DNA of 29,944 nucleotides from an uncultured Caryophanales bacterium (GCA_937896065.1 CALBLI010000030.1:1-29944), one strand, 5' to 3'; positions 1 through 8,779 are shown, numbered from the stretch's first letter. Program-made: numbers and translations. Notes: generated by a model from the sequence alone, not told the origin.

Positions 1-1
1 T

Positions 2-601
2 TTTTGCTATTTTGAAAAGAAATTAGCAAGACAGATAACAAAACCTTTCATTTATACATTTTTGGCACTTGCATTATATTTTTATGTTGGTGATTATCCA
101 TTGATATATATTGCATGTATCTTATCTGTTTTAGGTGATATATTCATGATTTTTAGAAGAAAGACACCATGCTTTATAATAGCTGGATTATGTTTTATAT
201 CCGAACATGTTTTAAATATGATAAGTCAAGCATCAATTTTATCTTATCCAATTCCTTGGTGGGCTTACCTTATCTGCTACTTATCACCATTTATAATTGG
301 ACTCATAGCATATTTAATTAAACATAAAAACCCAATCATCTTTTTAGCAGCTTTCTTTATGAGCTTTCATTTATTAAATATTGCTTTCAGTTTTATGTTA
401 ATAGGTGATAGGCAGTTCTTATATGGAACTTTGATTTACATCGGTTATCTTATCTATTTATTGTCTGATTATTTGATTTATCATTTTGTTTTTGTAAAAC
501 GAAATCAGAAAGATCATTTCTATGTTATGTTAACTTATATTATTGGTCAAACTTTAATTTTATTAACGCTTACATACGCTAGTATCAATCTTTTAAGATA
601 A
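2..601 (+). CDS. YhhN/TMEM86-family membrane protein, 5' end cut by the window
   Basis: The reading frame is open from the window edge, so the gene starts upstream; the internal TTG at 62 is probably not the start. The visible part is almost wholly hydrophobic, with about seven membrane segments. The YhhN/TMEM86 signature elements are present in order: a TKP near the first segment (bases 38-46), SVLGD followed by a long hydrophobic stretch, a G-x-x-F-x-x-x-H element (GLCFISEH), a late LLSDYLIY element with the conserved Ser-Asp, and YIIGQTLI near the end. Mammalian TMEM86 members are lysoplasmalogenases that cleave the vinyl-ether bond of lysoplasmalogens; the bacterial role is little known, so a lipid-ether hydrolase function is inference. 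It ends in TAA, and 69 bases with no obvious terminator separate it from the Trk operon. Confidence 0.72.
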   Translation, partial: FCYFEKKLARQITKPFIYTFLALALYFYVGDYPLIYIACILSVLGDIFMIFRRKTPCFIIAGLCFISEHVLNMISQASILSYPIPWWAYLICYLSPFIIGLIAYLIKHKNPIIFLAAFFMSFHLLNIAFSFMLIGDRQFLYGTLIYIGYLIYLLSDYLIYHFVFVKRNQKDHFYVMLTYIIGQTLILLTLTYASINLLR

Positions 602-617
602 TTTGTCTTAATATCAG

Positions 618-646
618 TTAACTAAATAATATATTTTTGTTAAAAT
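618..646 (+). promoter_or_regulatory. Promoter for the Trk operon
   Basis: A -35-like TTAACT (618-623) lies 17 bases before a -10 TAAAAT (641-646), which carries an upstream TG at 638-639 (extended -10). The predicted start near 653 leaves a leader of about 18 bases with an AAGGTGA ribosome site before the ATG at 671. This is a sequence match only. Confidence 0.5.
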
Positions 647-670
647 ACTAGAGACTTTTAAGGTGATTAT

Positions 671-1102
671 ATGAAAAAAACGACTACAGAAATGACAGTT
701 GTTATCGGTTGCTCACGTTTTGGTGCAACTATAGCCAGTCAAAATTCAAAAAGTGGTAAATACACTGCTATTATCGATATCAATCCTAAAGCATTTAGAA
801 AATTAGATACTGATTATTCAGGCTACACAATCGAAGGAAATGCGATGGACAAAGATATCTTAGCTCAATCAAATATTGAAAAAGCTACTGAGATTGATAT
901 CATGACAAATGATGATAACACAAACATTTTTTTGGCATCACTTGTTTTACATTACTATAAAGCACCACTTATCATTGTTAGACTTCAGGATGAAAAGAAA
1001 GCAACTTTATTAGATGATTCTAGAATCAAGCTTATCTCGCCTGCTTTATTATCAATGAATAATTATTATGAAATAATTGAAAAATATAAGGAAGGTAAAT
1101 AG
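671..1102 (+). CDS. TrkA-type potassium channel regulatory subunit, RCK_N domain only
   Basis: This 143-residue protein is a single RCK_N (TrkA-N) Rossmann domain. It has a glycine-rich nucleotide loop (IGCSRFGATIA, about residues 12-22), an acidic residue after the second strand (AIIDIN) and the EGNAMDKDIL element typical of TrkA/KtrA proteins. Such domains bind NAD(H) or ATP/ADP on the cytosolic face of K+ uptake systems and gate the channel. The RCK_C ligand-binding domain that normally follows is absent. Its stop codon is followed after 3 bases by a second TrkA gene, then by trkH, so the three should be co-transcribed and probably form one complex. AAGGTGA precedes the ATG. It could be the first half of a split, E. 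coli TrkA-like tandem protein. Confidence 0.88.
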   Translation: MKKTTTEMTVVIGCSRFGATIASQNSKSGKYTAIIDINPKAFRKLDTDYSGYTIEGNAMDKDILAQSNIEKATEIDIMTNDDNTNIFLASLVLHYYKAPLIIVRLQDEKKATLLDDSRIKLISPALLSMNNYYEIIEKYKEGK

Positions 1103-1105
1103 AAT

Positions 1106-1768
1106 ATGAACATTCTAATTTGCGGTGGGCTTAAAGAAGCTAATTATGTTGTCAATGCCTTCAAAGCTTCTCATAACCATTTAGTCATCATCAATGAAAA
1201 TGAAAAAATAGCTAAAAGCATTTCTGAACTCAATCATATTGATGTCATCAATTCAGATCCTACTAAAAGGTTTTCTTTTGAAGTAGCTGATGTTTTTAAT
1301 TTTGATCTAGTCATTGCTTTAACTGATTCTGATGCTGATAATTTTGTTATCTGCAAGATGGCTAAAAACATCTTTCATATCAAGAAAGCAATCTGCACTG
1401 TCTCTGATCCTGAATTTGTTGAAATATTCACTAACTTGGGAATTGATACACCTATTTCAGCACCATACCTTTTAACTCAAAAGATTCAAGGAGAAAGCGA
1501 TATTGAATCAATTATGTCATCTTTCTCACTTGAAAATGATAAAGTGGTTATCTCTGAGATAACTATCAAACCTGAATTTGCTTGTATCGGTGTAGCTTTA
1601 AAGGATTTGAATTTACCAATCACTGGAAATATCACCTGCATATTTAGAGAACCAACCATTGTCATTCCACGTGGTGATACTATAATTGAAAGTGGTGATC
1701 ATATCTTTATTTGCTCATCACCAGAAAATCAAAATTCACTTGTCAATTTTATTAAAAGAAGAAAATAA
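1106..1768 (+). CDS. trkA: TrkA-type potassium uptake regulator, RCK_N plus RCK_C
   Basis: The 220 residues form an RCK_N domain (about 1-135) followed by an RCK_C domain (about 147-218, containing the CIGVALKDLNLP element and the PRGDTIIESGDHIFI strand pair characteristic of TrkA-C). It should be a cytosolic subunit regulating the TrkH pore encoded next. Unlike the protein just upstream, the glycine loop is degraded: after the first strand it reads CGGLKEAN instead of GxGxxG, although an acidic position after strand 2 (IINEN) is kept. Nucleotide binding may therefore be weak or altered, with the upstream subunit supplying the intact loop. Spacing is 3 bases on both sides, and GAAGG overlaps the end of the previous gene as the likely ribosome site. 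Confidence 0.88.
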   Translation: MNILICGGLKEANYVVNAFKASHNHLVIINENEKIAKSISELNHIDVINSDPTKRFSFEVADVFNFDLVIALTDSDADNFVICKMAKNIFHIKKAICTVSDPEFVEIFTNLGIDTPISAPYLLTQKIQGESDIESIMSSFSLENDKVVISEITIKPEFACIGVALKDLNLPITGNITCIFREPTIVIPRGDTIIESGDHIFICSSPENQNSLVNFIKRRK

Positions 1769-1771
1769 TAT

Positions 1772-3553
1772 ATGGATGATGAACCTTTAATCAATTTCAA
1801 AAAAGATAATACTGATGTAATAGTTGGTGCTAGATTAATAATTGGATATCTAGGTCTTTTTATGATGGTAGCTGGTATTATTGTATTAATACCTCTCATC
1901 ACTTTGATTTATTATTACAATTGTTTTTATGCTTGGTGGTATTATCTTGTTCCAGGATGTTGTTGTTTTATAATTGGATTTCCATTATATCTTCTTATTA
2001 GAAAAAAGAATGTTGGCAAATTGAAAACAACTGAAGCGATGTTTTTAACAATCACTATCTGGGTTATTGCTATCCTTGTTAACGCCATCCCATTTTTGAT
2101 TTGGGGAAGAGTTGGTGGATACAATTATTTAGAAGAAGTATCGAGCCTTGACGCATTCAAGGAGGCTGGTTTTACTGTCAGTGAAAAATCAATTACTATC
2201 TTTTCTAAAACTTATTATTATGTAAATGGTGGTAAATCTAATCCTTTCTATCATTTCACGCAATCAGTTTATGAATCAGCCTCTGGCTTTTCATCAAGTG
2301 GTTTAACACTACTTCCGACAACAATCATTGAAAATGAAACTTTAAATTATAATTTTAATTTCTTCACTTATAATGCAAATGATTTGAGTGAATTTTTACC
2401 TGGAACTGAAATCTTTCAATTCCATCGTGCTTTTATGTCCTTAATTGGTGGGGTTGGATTAGTTTTGATTTTGACATCAGCTTTATCTGATAAGTCTTCT
2501 TTTCAAATATACCTTCTTGAAGGTCACTCTGATAAATTGATGCCAAACCTTGCTAAAAGTGCTCGATCAATGTTTTTAATCTATATTATTTTCATTCTTT
2601 CTGGTACTATTTGCTATACATTTTGTGGCATGACATTCTTTGATGCTTTATGTTATTCAATGGCTGCCGTCTCAACAGGTGGATTTGCAACTCATGCTAC
2701 TTCTTTAACTTTCTTTGAAATAGCATTAGGTAAAGGAAGAGCTATTGCTATTGAAATAATAACTATCATTTTGATGTTCTTAGGGGCAACTTCCTTCCTC
2801 ATTCATCATTTCTTAGCAAAAAGAAAATTTAAAAAAGCAATTCTTCATTATGAAAACTTATCATTTCTTTTATTTGCTCTTTTATTTATCCCTTTGATGT
2901 CATATGGTTTATCAACACCTGGATATGATAACTATTATAATGGATTTGAAAGTTTTAGACATGGGTGTTTTGAATTTTTCTCCTTTATAACAACAACTGG
3001 TTTTTCAACAATACATAGTTATAATCAAGGTAGTATTGCCCCGATTACATATATGGTTCTTGTCATTTTGCCTTTCATTGGTGGAATGGGTGGATCAACT
3101 GCTGGTGGTATTAAACAATATCGTATCTGTGAAGACTTTATTGCTGTTAAAGAATCACTATTAAAAAAGATACGCAAACAAGAAGTAGTTCACACAACTT
3201 TTATCTATAAATATGGTGAAAAAGTACCAATCACAACAACTTCCATGCGTGAATCATTAAATTATTCAACTCTCTATGTTTTCTTTGTTTTGTTATTTAC
3301 ACTTATTCCTGTTTTAACAGGTTATTCATTCTCCGACTCTTTATTTGAAATCTCATCGGCTTTTGCTGGTCTTGGTGCAACAAGTGGTTTATCACTACAA
3401 GCATCAATGTCATGTCATTATGGGGTTTTATGGTCAATCATTTTATCAATGTTTTTAGGAAGACTTGAAATAGTTGTTGTTTTAGTTGTCTTCATTAAAG
3501 GTTATCAAGATTTAAGAGTTAAAAGACATCGAGTCAACGATTATATCAATTAA
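1772..3553 (+). CDS. trkH: TrkH/KtrB-family potassium uptake pore
   Basis: This 593-residue polytopic membrane protein is the ion-conducting subunit of a Trk/Ktr system. All four pseudo-repeat selectivity-filter segments are visible, each with its glycine: SGFSSSGLT (about residue 170), VSTGGFAT (about 300), ITTTGFST (about 407) and FAGLGATSG (about 531). The GGMGGSTAGGIK segment (about 442-453) is a hallmark of the family. It is longer than many homologues because of extra sequence around the first pore loop (about residues 115-220). It is the third gene of the operon after two TrkA subunits, 3 bases downstream of the second. The gene ends before an AT-only palindrome and faces an antiporter gene on the other strand. 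Ion choice (K+ alone or Na+-coupled) cannot be decided from the sequence. Confidence 0.95.
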   Translation: MDDEPLINFKKDNTDVIVGARLIIGYLGLFMMVAGIIVLIPLITLIYYYNCFYAWWYYLVPGCCCFIIGFPLYLLIRKKNVGKLKTTEAMFLTITIWVIAILVNAIPFLIWGRVGGYNYLEEVSSLDAFKEAGFTVSEKSITIFSKTYYYVNGGKSNPFYHFTQSVYESASGFSSSGLTLLPTTIIENETLNYNFNFFTYNANDLSEFLPGTEIFQFHRAFMSLIGGVGLVLILTSALSDKSSFQIYLLEGHSDKLMPNLAKSARSMFLIYIIFILSGTICYTFCGMTFFDALCYSMAAVSTGGFATHATSLTFFEIALGKGRAIAIEIITIILMFLGATSFLIHHFLAKRKFKKAILHYENLSFLLFALLFIPLMSYGLSTPGYDNYYNGFESFRHGCFEFFSFITTTGFSTIHSYNQGSIAPITYMVLVILPFIGGMGGSTAGGIKQYRICEDFIAVKESLLKKIRKQEVVHTTFIYKYGEKVPITTTSMRESLNYSTLYVFFVLLFTLIPVLTGYSFSDSLFEISSAFAGLGATSGLSLQASMSCHYGVLWSIILSMFLGRLEIVVVLVVFIKGYQDLRVKRHRVNDYIN

Positions 3554-3555
3554 AA

Positions 3556-3591
3556 CATTAATTTTAATATATTATATATAATATATTAATG
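3556..3591. terminator. AT-only palindrome between convergent genes, possible bidirectional terminator
   Basis: Bases 3564-3589 form a perfect 26-base palindrome made only of A and T. An overlapping outer pair is CATTAAT (3556-3562) with ATTAATG (3585-3591). It lies just after trkH and before the end of the convergent antiporter gene. A terminator role is inferred from position: it has no GC stem and only short T runs. Confidence 0.4.
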
Positions 3592-3601
3592 ATTGCTATA
3601 A

Positions 3602-3615
3602 ATTTCACGTGAAAT
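3602..3615. promoter_or_regulatory. parS-like palindrome
   Basis: ATTTCACGTGAAAT is a perfect 14-base palindrome. Its inner 12 bases, TTTCACGTGAAA, equal the core of the Firmicutes chromosomal parS site (TGTTTCACGTGAAACA), but the flanking G and C are replaced by A and T. It lies in the convergent gap after trkH. It may be a degenerate ParB-binding site or an unrelated operator; no parA or parB is in the window. Confidence 0.35.
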
Positions 3616-3634
3616 AGTTTAAAGATACTACTTT

Positions 3635-5029
3635 TTATTCTTTATTTAAGTTGTTTTCTTCTTGATCATTCAAATCTAAGTTCTTTTCTAAAATTTCTAA
3701 TTTAGTACTACTTGCGATTTCATCTTTATATAATAATTTTAACAATACTGGAGTTAAGAAACTTGAAATTAAAATCAAAATAAGAGTAAATGGCATCAGT
3801 GTTTGTGAGACCAAATTATTTTCAATACCTTTTTGTGCACAGACAATCAACACTTCAGCTCTTGCCATCATACCGATACCAATTTTTAAACTATCCTTGA
3901 CTTTGAACTTAGACATCAATGAGCCGAGTCCACATCCAACAACTTTTCCTAAAAGTCCAGCAAGCACCCAAGCAAATCCAAAAATTAAAAATGAAATGAA
4001 AGCTGGATCTTTAAAATCAAATTTACTTTGATACATGTTCATGGCAATTGATGCAAAAAAGATGGGTGTAAATATATATGTAGATGACATTTCTGCTTTC
4101 TGATCAATATAATTATGATCAACTGTTGATGATAAAATAAGACCAATCAAATAAGCACCTGTTATATCAGCAATATTGAAAAACTCAGCAAGATATGACC
4201 ATAAAAAGCAAAGCCCTAATGAAAGAATTGGAGTTCTTACATGATGCGGATATTTTTTACCTAAATAATTGAAAAATTTTCTAATAAAAATGCCAAGTCC
4301 AAATGTTAAAGCAAAGAAAATAAGCATAAAAGTAATGATCAGTGTGATATTGATTGCAGTATTTGTAATATTAAAGTGAGCACAAATTTTAGAGACAAAA
4401 TCAATACTTGTTGAAGATTCACTTCCACCTTTTGATAAAGAAATTATAAGCGATAGTAAAATTATGCCGATAATATCATCAATAATGGCTGCCGAAATGA
4501 TGGCTGTTCCTACTTTTGAATCGAGTTTACCAAATTCTTTTAAGGTAGCAACTGAAATTGAAACACTTGTTGCTGATAAGATAACACCATAATATATGTC
4601 AGAATAAATAGGATTAACATTTCCTAAATATGATGTATCTAAATTACCATACACTCTGAATAAATATGCTGTCACAAAGCCGAATAATAACGGGAATATA
4701 ACGCCCATCAAAGTGATTATAATAGCTTCTAAACCAATTGCTTTTACTTTCTTTAAATCTGTTTCAACACCTGCTGAAAACATGATTAAGATAACACCAA
4801 TCTTAGAAAGAACTGATATGCCATCGCTGGTGTATTCATTTCCAAGTATTGGATTACCTTCAATAAATGATAGAGCACCAACTATTAATCCTGCTAGAAG
4901 AAACGCTATAACATGTGGTATTTTAATTTTATCTAATAAAATTGATAAAACCTTTGCTATTATTAAAATCAAACCTATTGGCAATAGCACCATAAATGGT
5001 TGACTGGCAATTTGACTTGCTAATGACAT
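3635..5029 (-). CDS. CPA2-family cation/proton antiporter
   Basis: This 464-residue protein has about 12-13 membrane segments typical of the CPA2 (KefB/NapA-like) monovalent cation:proton antiporters. Support comes from the early IPHVIAFLLAGLIVG segment (about residues 37-51), the SAGVETDL element, and AIIDDIIGI (about 179-187) holding the paired aspartates used for ion and proton binding. The usual C-terminal RCK domain of Kef systems is absent; the protein ends in a short acidic cytosolic tail. It would exchange Na+ or K+ for protons across the membrane and, with the facing Trk operon, help ion and pH balance. The start is the ATG preceded by GAGGT. It is on the same strand as the ABC exporter upstream, but a 101-base AT-rich gap suggests its own transcription. 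The ion carried is not predictable. Confidence 0.92.
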   Translation of the reverse strand: MSLASQIASQPFMVLLPIGLILIIAKVLSILLDKIKIPHVIAFLLAGLIVGALSFIEGNPILGNEYTSDGISVLSKIGVILIMFSAGVETDLKKVKAIGLEAIIITLMGVIFPLLFGFVTAYLFRVYGNLDTSYLGNVNPIYSDIYYGVILSATSVSISVATLKEFGKLDSKVGTAIISAAIIDDIIGIILLSLIISLSKGGSESSTSIDFVSKICAHFNITNTAINITLIITFMLIFFALTFGLGIFIRKFFNYLGKKYPHHVRTPILSLGLCFLWSYLAEFFNIADITGAYLIGLILSSTVDHNYIDQKAEMSSTYIFTPIFFASIAMNMYQSKFDFKDPAFISFLIFGFAWVLAGLLGKVVGCGLGSLMSKFKVKDSLKIGIGMMARAEVLIVCAQKGIENNLVSQTLMPFTLILILISSFLTPVLLKLLYKDEIASSTKLEILEKNLDLNDQEENNLNKE

Positions 5030-5130
5030 CTTCTATACCTCTAAAATGATAAGATCACTTTGTTAACTAGATAATAATATAATTATAAAATTAATATATA
5101 TAAATGCATTAATAAATGAAAACGATTACA

Positions 5131-6864
5131 TTATTCAAATGAAAAACCTTCTTTATATAACGATGCAAAGAAACCATTGATGCCAAGCAGTGATTTATAA
5201 TCACCTTGTTCAACAATAGTACCTTCTTTAATAACGACTATCTGATCTAGCATTTTAATTTCATTTTTAGTAGAACAGATATCAATAACTATTTTATCGT
5301 TAAAATATTTTGTGATTTTCTTTCTGATATTATAAGAAGACAAACTATCAAGAGAAGCAAAAGCTTCATCAAATAAATAAACCTGACTATTTTTGATAAT
5401 TGCCCTTGCTAGTGCTATTTTAGCTTTTTCACCTTTAGAAAGTGAAGAACTATCAATGACAGTATCTATTCCAGATACTAAATCATCAATCAAATCGCCT
5501 AATTCTAAATCGATTAACACATTATGTAAAAAATAATCACTGACACTATTCCCTAGGCAAATATTATTTCTTAAAGTTGTCTTATAAATATATGGATTAT
5601 TATCTATCAAGGTGAAATTATCATACAAGGTTTTATAAGAAAACTTTTCAATAGGTATATCATTGATTTTAATTTTTCCACTATCAGGTTTAATATCTTT
5701 AAATAAAAACGAATAAATAATAGATTTACCAGCAGCTACTTGTCCAACTAATGCAATCTTAGTCTCTTTTTTTATCTCTAATGAGAAATTATAAATAGTT
5801 TTCTTTTTCTTATTTTTAAATTCCACATCTTCAAATTTGATTGTATCAATTTTAAAATCAATCTCTTTTCCATTTAATTCATCTTCTTTTTTATTAATTA
5901 TTTCTTTTACTTTCTTTACTGATAGCCTATCTAGTAATATATCTTTGCTACTATTTACAAGTTTAGAAGCTGAAATATTTAATAAGAAAACTAAAAAACC
6001 AATCTGTAATAATGAAGAATTAGTAATCATTTTATTATTGCTTAATAAAAGTGATGAAAATAAAATGAGTGAAAAAATTGAAATGAATAGTGATAATGCA
6101 AAGATTGAACTTACAAGGTTATTTAAAAAATTATAAGTAATATAGTTTTTATTTTCTTTTCTTTCATATTTATCTATCTTTTTCATTCTTAAATTTATTG
6201 AATTAGTATCTTTAAATAAGTAAGAATTTAGATAAGAATCATATTTATAAGTGATATTTTTATTCTCACTAGAATCAATTTTCTTTTTTGTTTTTAAAAG
6301 TGACCATAATAATAAAATAGTGATAATGATAAGTATAGGTGAAAAAGCAATTGATGAAACAAAAAGTAGAGGCTCTAATATCAAGGCAATAACTATAATA
6401 AATAAACTCATCAGCATTTCTCTAAATAAGGAAATAAAGTTATTAGTAAAATTGTTTTCAAGCCTTACAATATCATCAAATATGATTGGAAAAAGATATA
6501 TATTATCTTCTTCTTCAATTTGCTTGTATGATAATTTATCAATTTTTTCAAAAAAGCTAATTTTTATATTATAAATGAACTTAGAAACAATCAGATTTGA
6601 TAAATAATGATAGAGCAAATCAAAAAGATAAGTTATTACAACAAGTAGTGAAACAAGAATCAGATAAATAACTTTATTATCACCATTAAAAAAGGAAATA
6701 ACTTCATCTATAAATAAAGAACCATAATATAAAAATAAGAAATAAGTTATTGCAAATCCTATAAGACTCAAAAAGCTAAGTGCTGATATTATTTTATGTT
6801 CTTTCAGTGATTTTTTTATAGCAGTGATTAAATTGCTTTTAAAGTTAAGCTTATTAGAAGGCAT
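5131..6864 (-). CDS. ABC exporter half-transporter (permease-ATPase fusion), second gene of a pair
   Basis: The 577 residues consist of an N-terminal type-IV exporter membrane domain (about 25-310, six hydrophobic segments) and a C-terminal ATPase (about 340-577). Walker A is GQVAAGKS (374-381), the signature motif is LSKGE (475-479) in place of LSGGQ, and Walker B ends with Asp499-Glu500, so the catalytic glutamate is present. The Q-loop position reads DNN (421-423), with no glutamine, and the H-loop region is ICST (529-532), with no switch histidine. The start overlaps the end of the upstream ABC gene by 11 bases, so translation is probably coupled and the two form a heterodimer. No peptidase domain is present. 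The cargo is unknown; no bacteriocin or precursor peptide gene was recognised nearby. Confidence 0.9.
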   Translation of the reverse strand: MPSNKLNFKSNLITAIKKSLKEHKIISALSFLSLIGFAITYFLFLYYGSLFIDEVISFFNGDNKVIYLILVSLLVVITYLFDLLYHYLSNLIVSKFIYNIKISFFEKIDKLSYKQIEEEDNIYLFPIIFDDIVRLENNFTNNFISLFREMLMSLFIIVIALILEPLLFVSSIAFSPILIIITILLLWSLLKTKKKIDSSENKNITYKYDSYLNSYLFKDTNSINLRMKKIDKYERKENKNYITYNFLNNLVSSIFALSLFISIFSLILFSSLLLSNNKMITNSSLLQIGFLVFLLNISASKLVNSSKDILLDRLSVKKVKEIINKKEDELNGKEIDFKIDTIKFEDVEFKNKKKKTIYNFSLEIKKETKIALVGQVAAGKSIIYSFLFKDIKPDSGKIKINDIPIEKFSYKTLYDNFTLIDNNPYIYKTTLRNNICLGNSVSDYFLHNVLIDLELGDLIDDLVSGIDTVIDSSSLSKGEKAKIALARAIIKNSQVYLFDEAFASLDSLSSYNIRKKITKYFNDKIVIDICSTKNEIKMLDQIVVIKEGTIVEQGDYKSLLGINGFFASLYKEGFSFE

Positions 6865-8680
6865 AACTCACCTCTTGAACTTCTTCATTTAAAATGAATT
6901 TATAATCATCACAATTCTCTTTAAATTCATCGTAATTACCATCAAAACTGACACTGCCTTCTTTTAAATATATAATTCGATCAAAGTCTTTTAATAATTC
7001 AATTCTATTTGTAAACATGATGATAGTCTTACTTTTTGATGTTTTAAAAATTATATCATTTATGGCTTTAGCAGTTTTATAGTCAATATTATAGTAAGGC
7101 GAGTCTAAAACGATAATTTCATTTTCTCTAATCATTTGTCTAGCAATCTGCAGTTGTCTTTTATTTCCATCAGATAGAATATTACCGCTTTTAAAATTAA
7201 TATCATTAATATTAGAAACTTCATAAGCATAATTCAAATTTTCTTTTGAAAAAATATTATTACCTAAGGTTATGTTGTAGTTGATATCATCATTTAAAAC
7301 AATATTATTTTCATATAAAAATCCGAGCAATATATGCAGCCTAGTAGTTGGGATGTCTTTGATATTAACTCCATCAATTAATATCTTACCAGATGTTGTT
7401 TCATAGTCACGGCTGAGCAATTTGAAAATAGTAGATTTACCGCCACCACTTTTAGAAATGATTGCAACTTTTTCACCACGACTAATATTAAAACTCAAAT
7501 CATTTAAAACATTTCTTTTTCTGGAAGAATATGCAAAATACACATTTTCAAATTTTATTTCACCTATACTTGTTCTACTCGCATTAGGAAGAAATGTTTC
7601 ATTATCTTTATGATGATTTACTATTTTATTTAATCTTCTTGATGAATTTATATAACGTGGTATCATCCTGATGCTTTTTTCAAATGATAATAAAGCATAT
7701 AAAGTCAAGAAAGCAAATAAAAGTGTTGTAATCAACATTATCTGGTTATCCCTTTCAGATGAAATAAAGAAGTACAAAAGAAAGATAACTTCAAAATAAA
7801 AAGATAAAGATAAGACAATATTGAGCATATACTCTTTATAATTCACATTATTTTTGTTTTTATAAGTCTTCAAATTAAGAGTTTTTATGCGTTTGTTTAT
7901 AACATCAGTAAATTTAAACATCTTATTTGTTTTATATCCTTCTATCTTATCAAATAGAAGATATGAATATTCATCATTGCTATAGTAGATGTCTTTAGTT
8001 GCTTTAAAAGAAGTAAATAAAAGATATATCAAAAGAACTAAATATATAGATGTAAAAATTAAAATAATGTAGCCACTCACCGAATATATCTGATAACTTC
8101 TATAAATTGAAAAAGCAATAAGAACAATGGCAGTAAAGAAATTTGAAACAAACATTTCAAATGCTTTTGTCGCTTCTTTAATATCATAATTTATATCATT
8201 TAATAAAACATGAGCTGTGATATTTTCAATTTCATCTTTATTAAAGGATAATATTTTATAGTCCATCTTTCTGCTATTTAAAAGATAAAATTGCGATGAA
8301 AGCACACTAGTAAAAAAAGATATTATGATAACACAGATATATGATGAAAAAATAAGCGATAACATGATCAATAAATTCTTAGTAATATCAAAGGGAGTCG
8401 TATTTATGATGGTATTGATATTATCATTAAAATATGAAGAAGATTTGACCTTTTCCCAACCTTCTATAATGGAAGTGTTGTCAAACATTTTTAAAAATCC
8501 AGCATCATTTATATACGTTTCTGGATGCATCTTATAAATATATCTTGAATAATAAAAGATTGAATAATATGTATAATCAATTGTCGCTACAAAAAAATAT
8601 GCTAGAACAACTGAAAACACTATAATTGACAATAAATAAAAAATATTTCTTTTTCTTAATTTAAATAAATTTATAATCAT
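6854..8680 (-). CDS. ABC exporter half-transporter (permease-ATPase fusion) with degenerate ATPase
   Basis: This 608-residue protein is the first gene of the exporter pair. The membrane domain (about 10-345) has an enlarged segment between the first two membrane helices (about residues 35-100). The ATPase (about 372-608) has a P-loop SKSGGGKST (409-417) whose usual first glycine is serine, a signature LSDGN (502-506), Walker B ending IIVLDS (Asp526-Ser527) with serine in place of the catalytic glutamate, glutamate at the Q-loop (about 457) and asparagine (558) at the switch histidine. One degenerate site is normal for heterodimeric exporters such as TM287/288, but loss in this many motifs is not. 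A weak GGTGA site precedes the ATG. Cargo is not predictable. Confidence 0.9.
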   Translation of the reverse strand: MIINLFKLRKRNIFYLLSIIVFSVVLAYFFVATIDYTYYSIFYYSRYIYKMHPETYINDAGFLKMFDNTSIIEGWEKVKSSSYFNDNINTIINTTPFDITKNLLIMLSLIFSSYICVIIISFFTSVLSSQFYLLNSRKMDYKILSFNKDEIENITAHVLLNDINYDIKEATKAFEMFVSNFFTAIVLIAFSIYRSYQIYSVSGYIILIFTSIYLVLLIYLLFTSFKATKDIYYSNDEYSYLLFDKIEGYKTNKMFKFTDVINKRIKTLNLKTYKNKNNVNYKEYMLNIVLSLSFYFEVIFLLYFFISSERDNQIMLITTLLFAFLTLYALLSFEKSIRMIPRYINSSRRLNKIVNHHKDNETFLPNASRTSIGEIKFENVYFAYSSRKRNVLNDLSFNISRGEKVAIISKSGGGKSTIFKLLSRDYETTSGKILIDGVNIKDIPTTRLHILLGFLYENNIVLNDDINYNITLGNNIFSKENLNYAYEVSNINDINFKSGNILSDGNKRQLQIARQMIRENEIIVLDSPYYNIDYKTAKAINDIIFKTSKSKTIIMFTNRIELLKDFDRIIYLKEGSVSFDGNYDEFKENCDDYKFILNEEVQEVSYAF

Positions 8681-8694
8681 TTTTCACCAATAAT

Positions 8695-8703
8695 ATTTTA
8701 GCA
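8695..8703 (-). promoter_or_regulatory. Extended -10 element for the ABC operon
   Basis: On the minus strand the sequence reads TGCTAAAAT, an extended -10, with no convincing -35. It would start transcription about 8-9 bases before the ATG at 8680, leaving a very short leader that holds only the GGTGA ribosome site. Confidence 0.4.
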
Positions 8704-8706
8704 TTT

Positions 8707-8735
8707 TTGATAACCGCTTTTATTTATTTTATATA
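8707..8735 (+). promoter_or_regulatory. Possible promoter for the small-protein genes
   Basis: TTGATA (8707-8712) is separated by 17 bases from TATATA (8730-8735) in the divergent gap. It points toward the gene at 8780 and partly overlaps the leftward extended -10 region, so the two directions could interfere. Confidence 0.35.
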
Positions 8736-8779
8736 TCATTTTAGATTATTTTTAATTAATATTATTGTGGGCTTAAATT

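Noticed and set aside
2..61. TTG at 62 as the start of the YhhN gene
   Set aside because: The frame continues open to the window edge with the conserved TKP element upstream, so the gene is truncated by the window, not started at TTG.
1668..1680. Second CACGTG word inside trkA, as in the parS core
   Set aside because: It lies in coding sequence, reads TCCACGTGG, and lacks the TTT/AAA flanks of parS, so it is explained by the codons.
5837..6574. Plus-strand open frames of 99 and 107 codons opposite the ABC gene
   Set aside because: They are hydrophobic shadows antisense to the membrane domain and linker, with no ribosome sites; the minus-strand protein shows clear family motifs.
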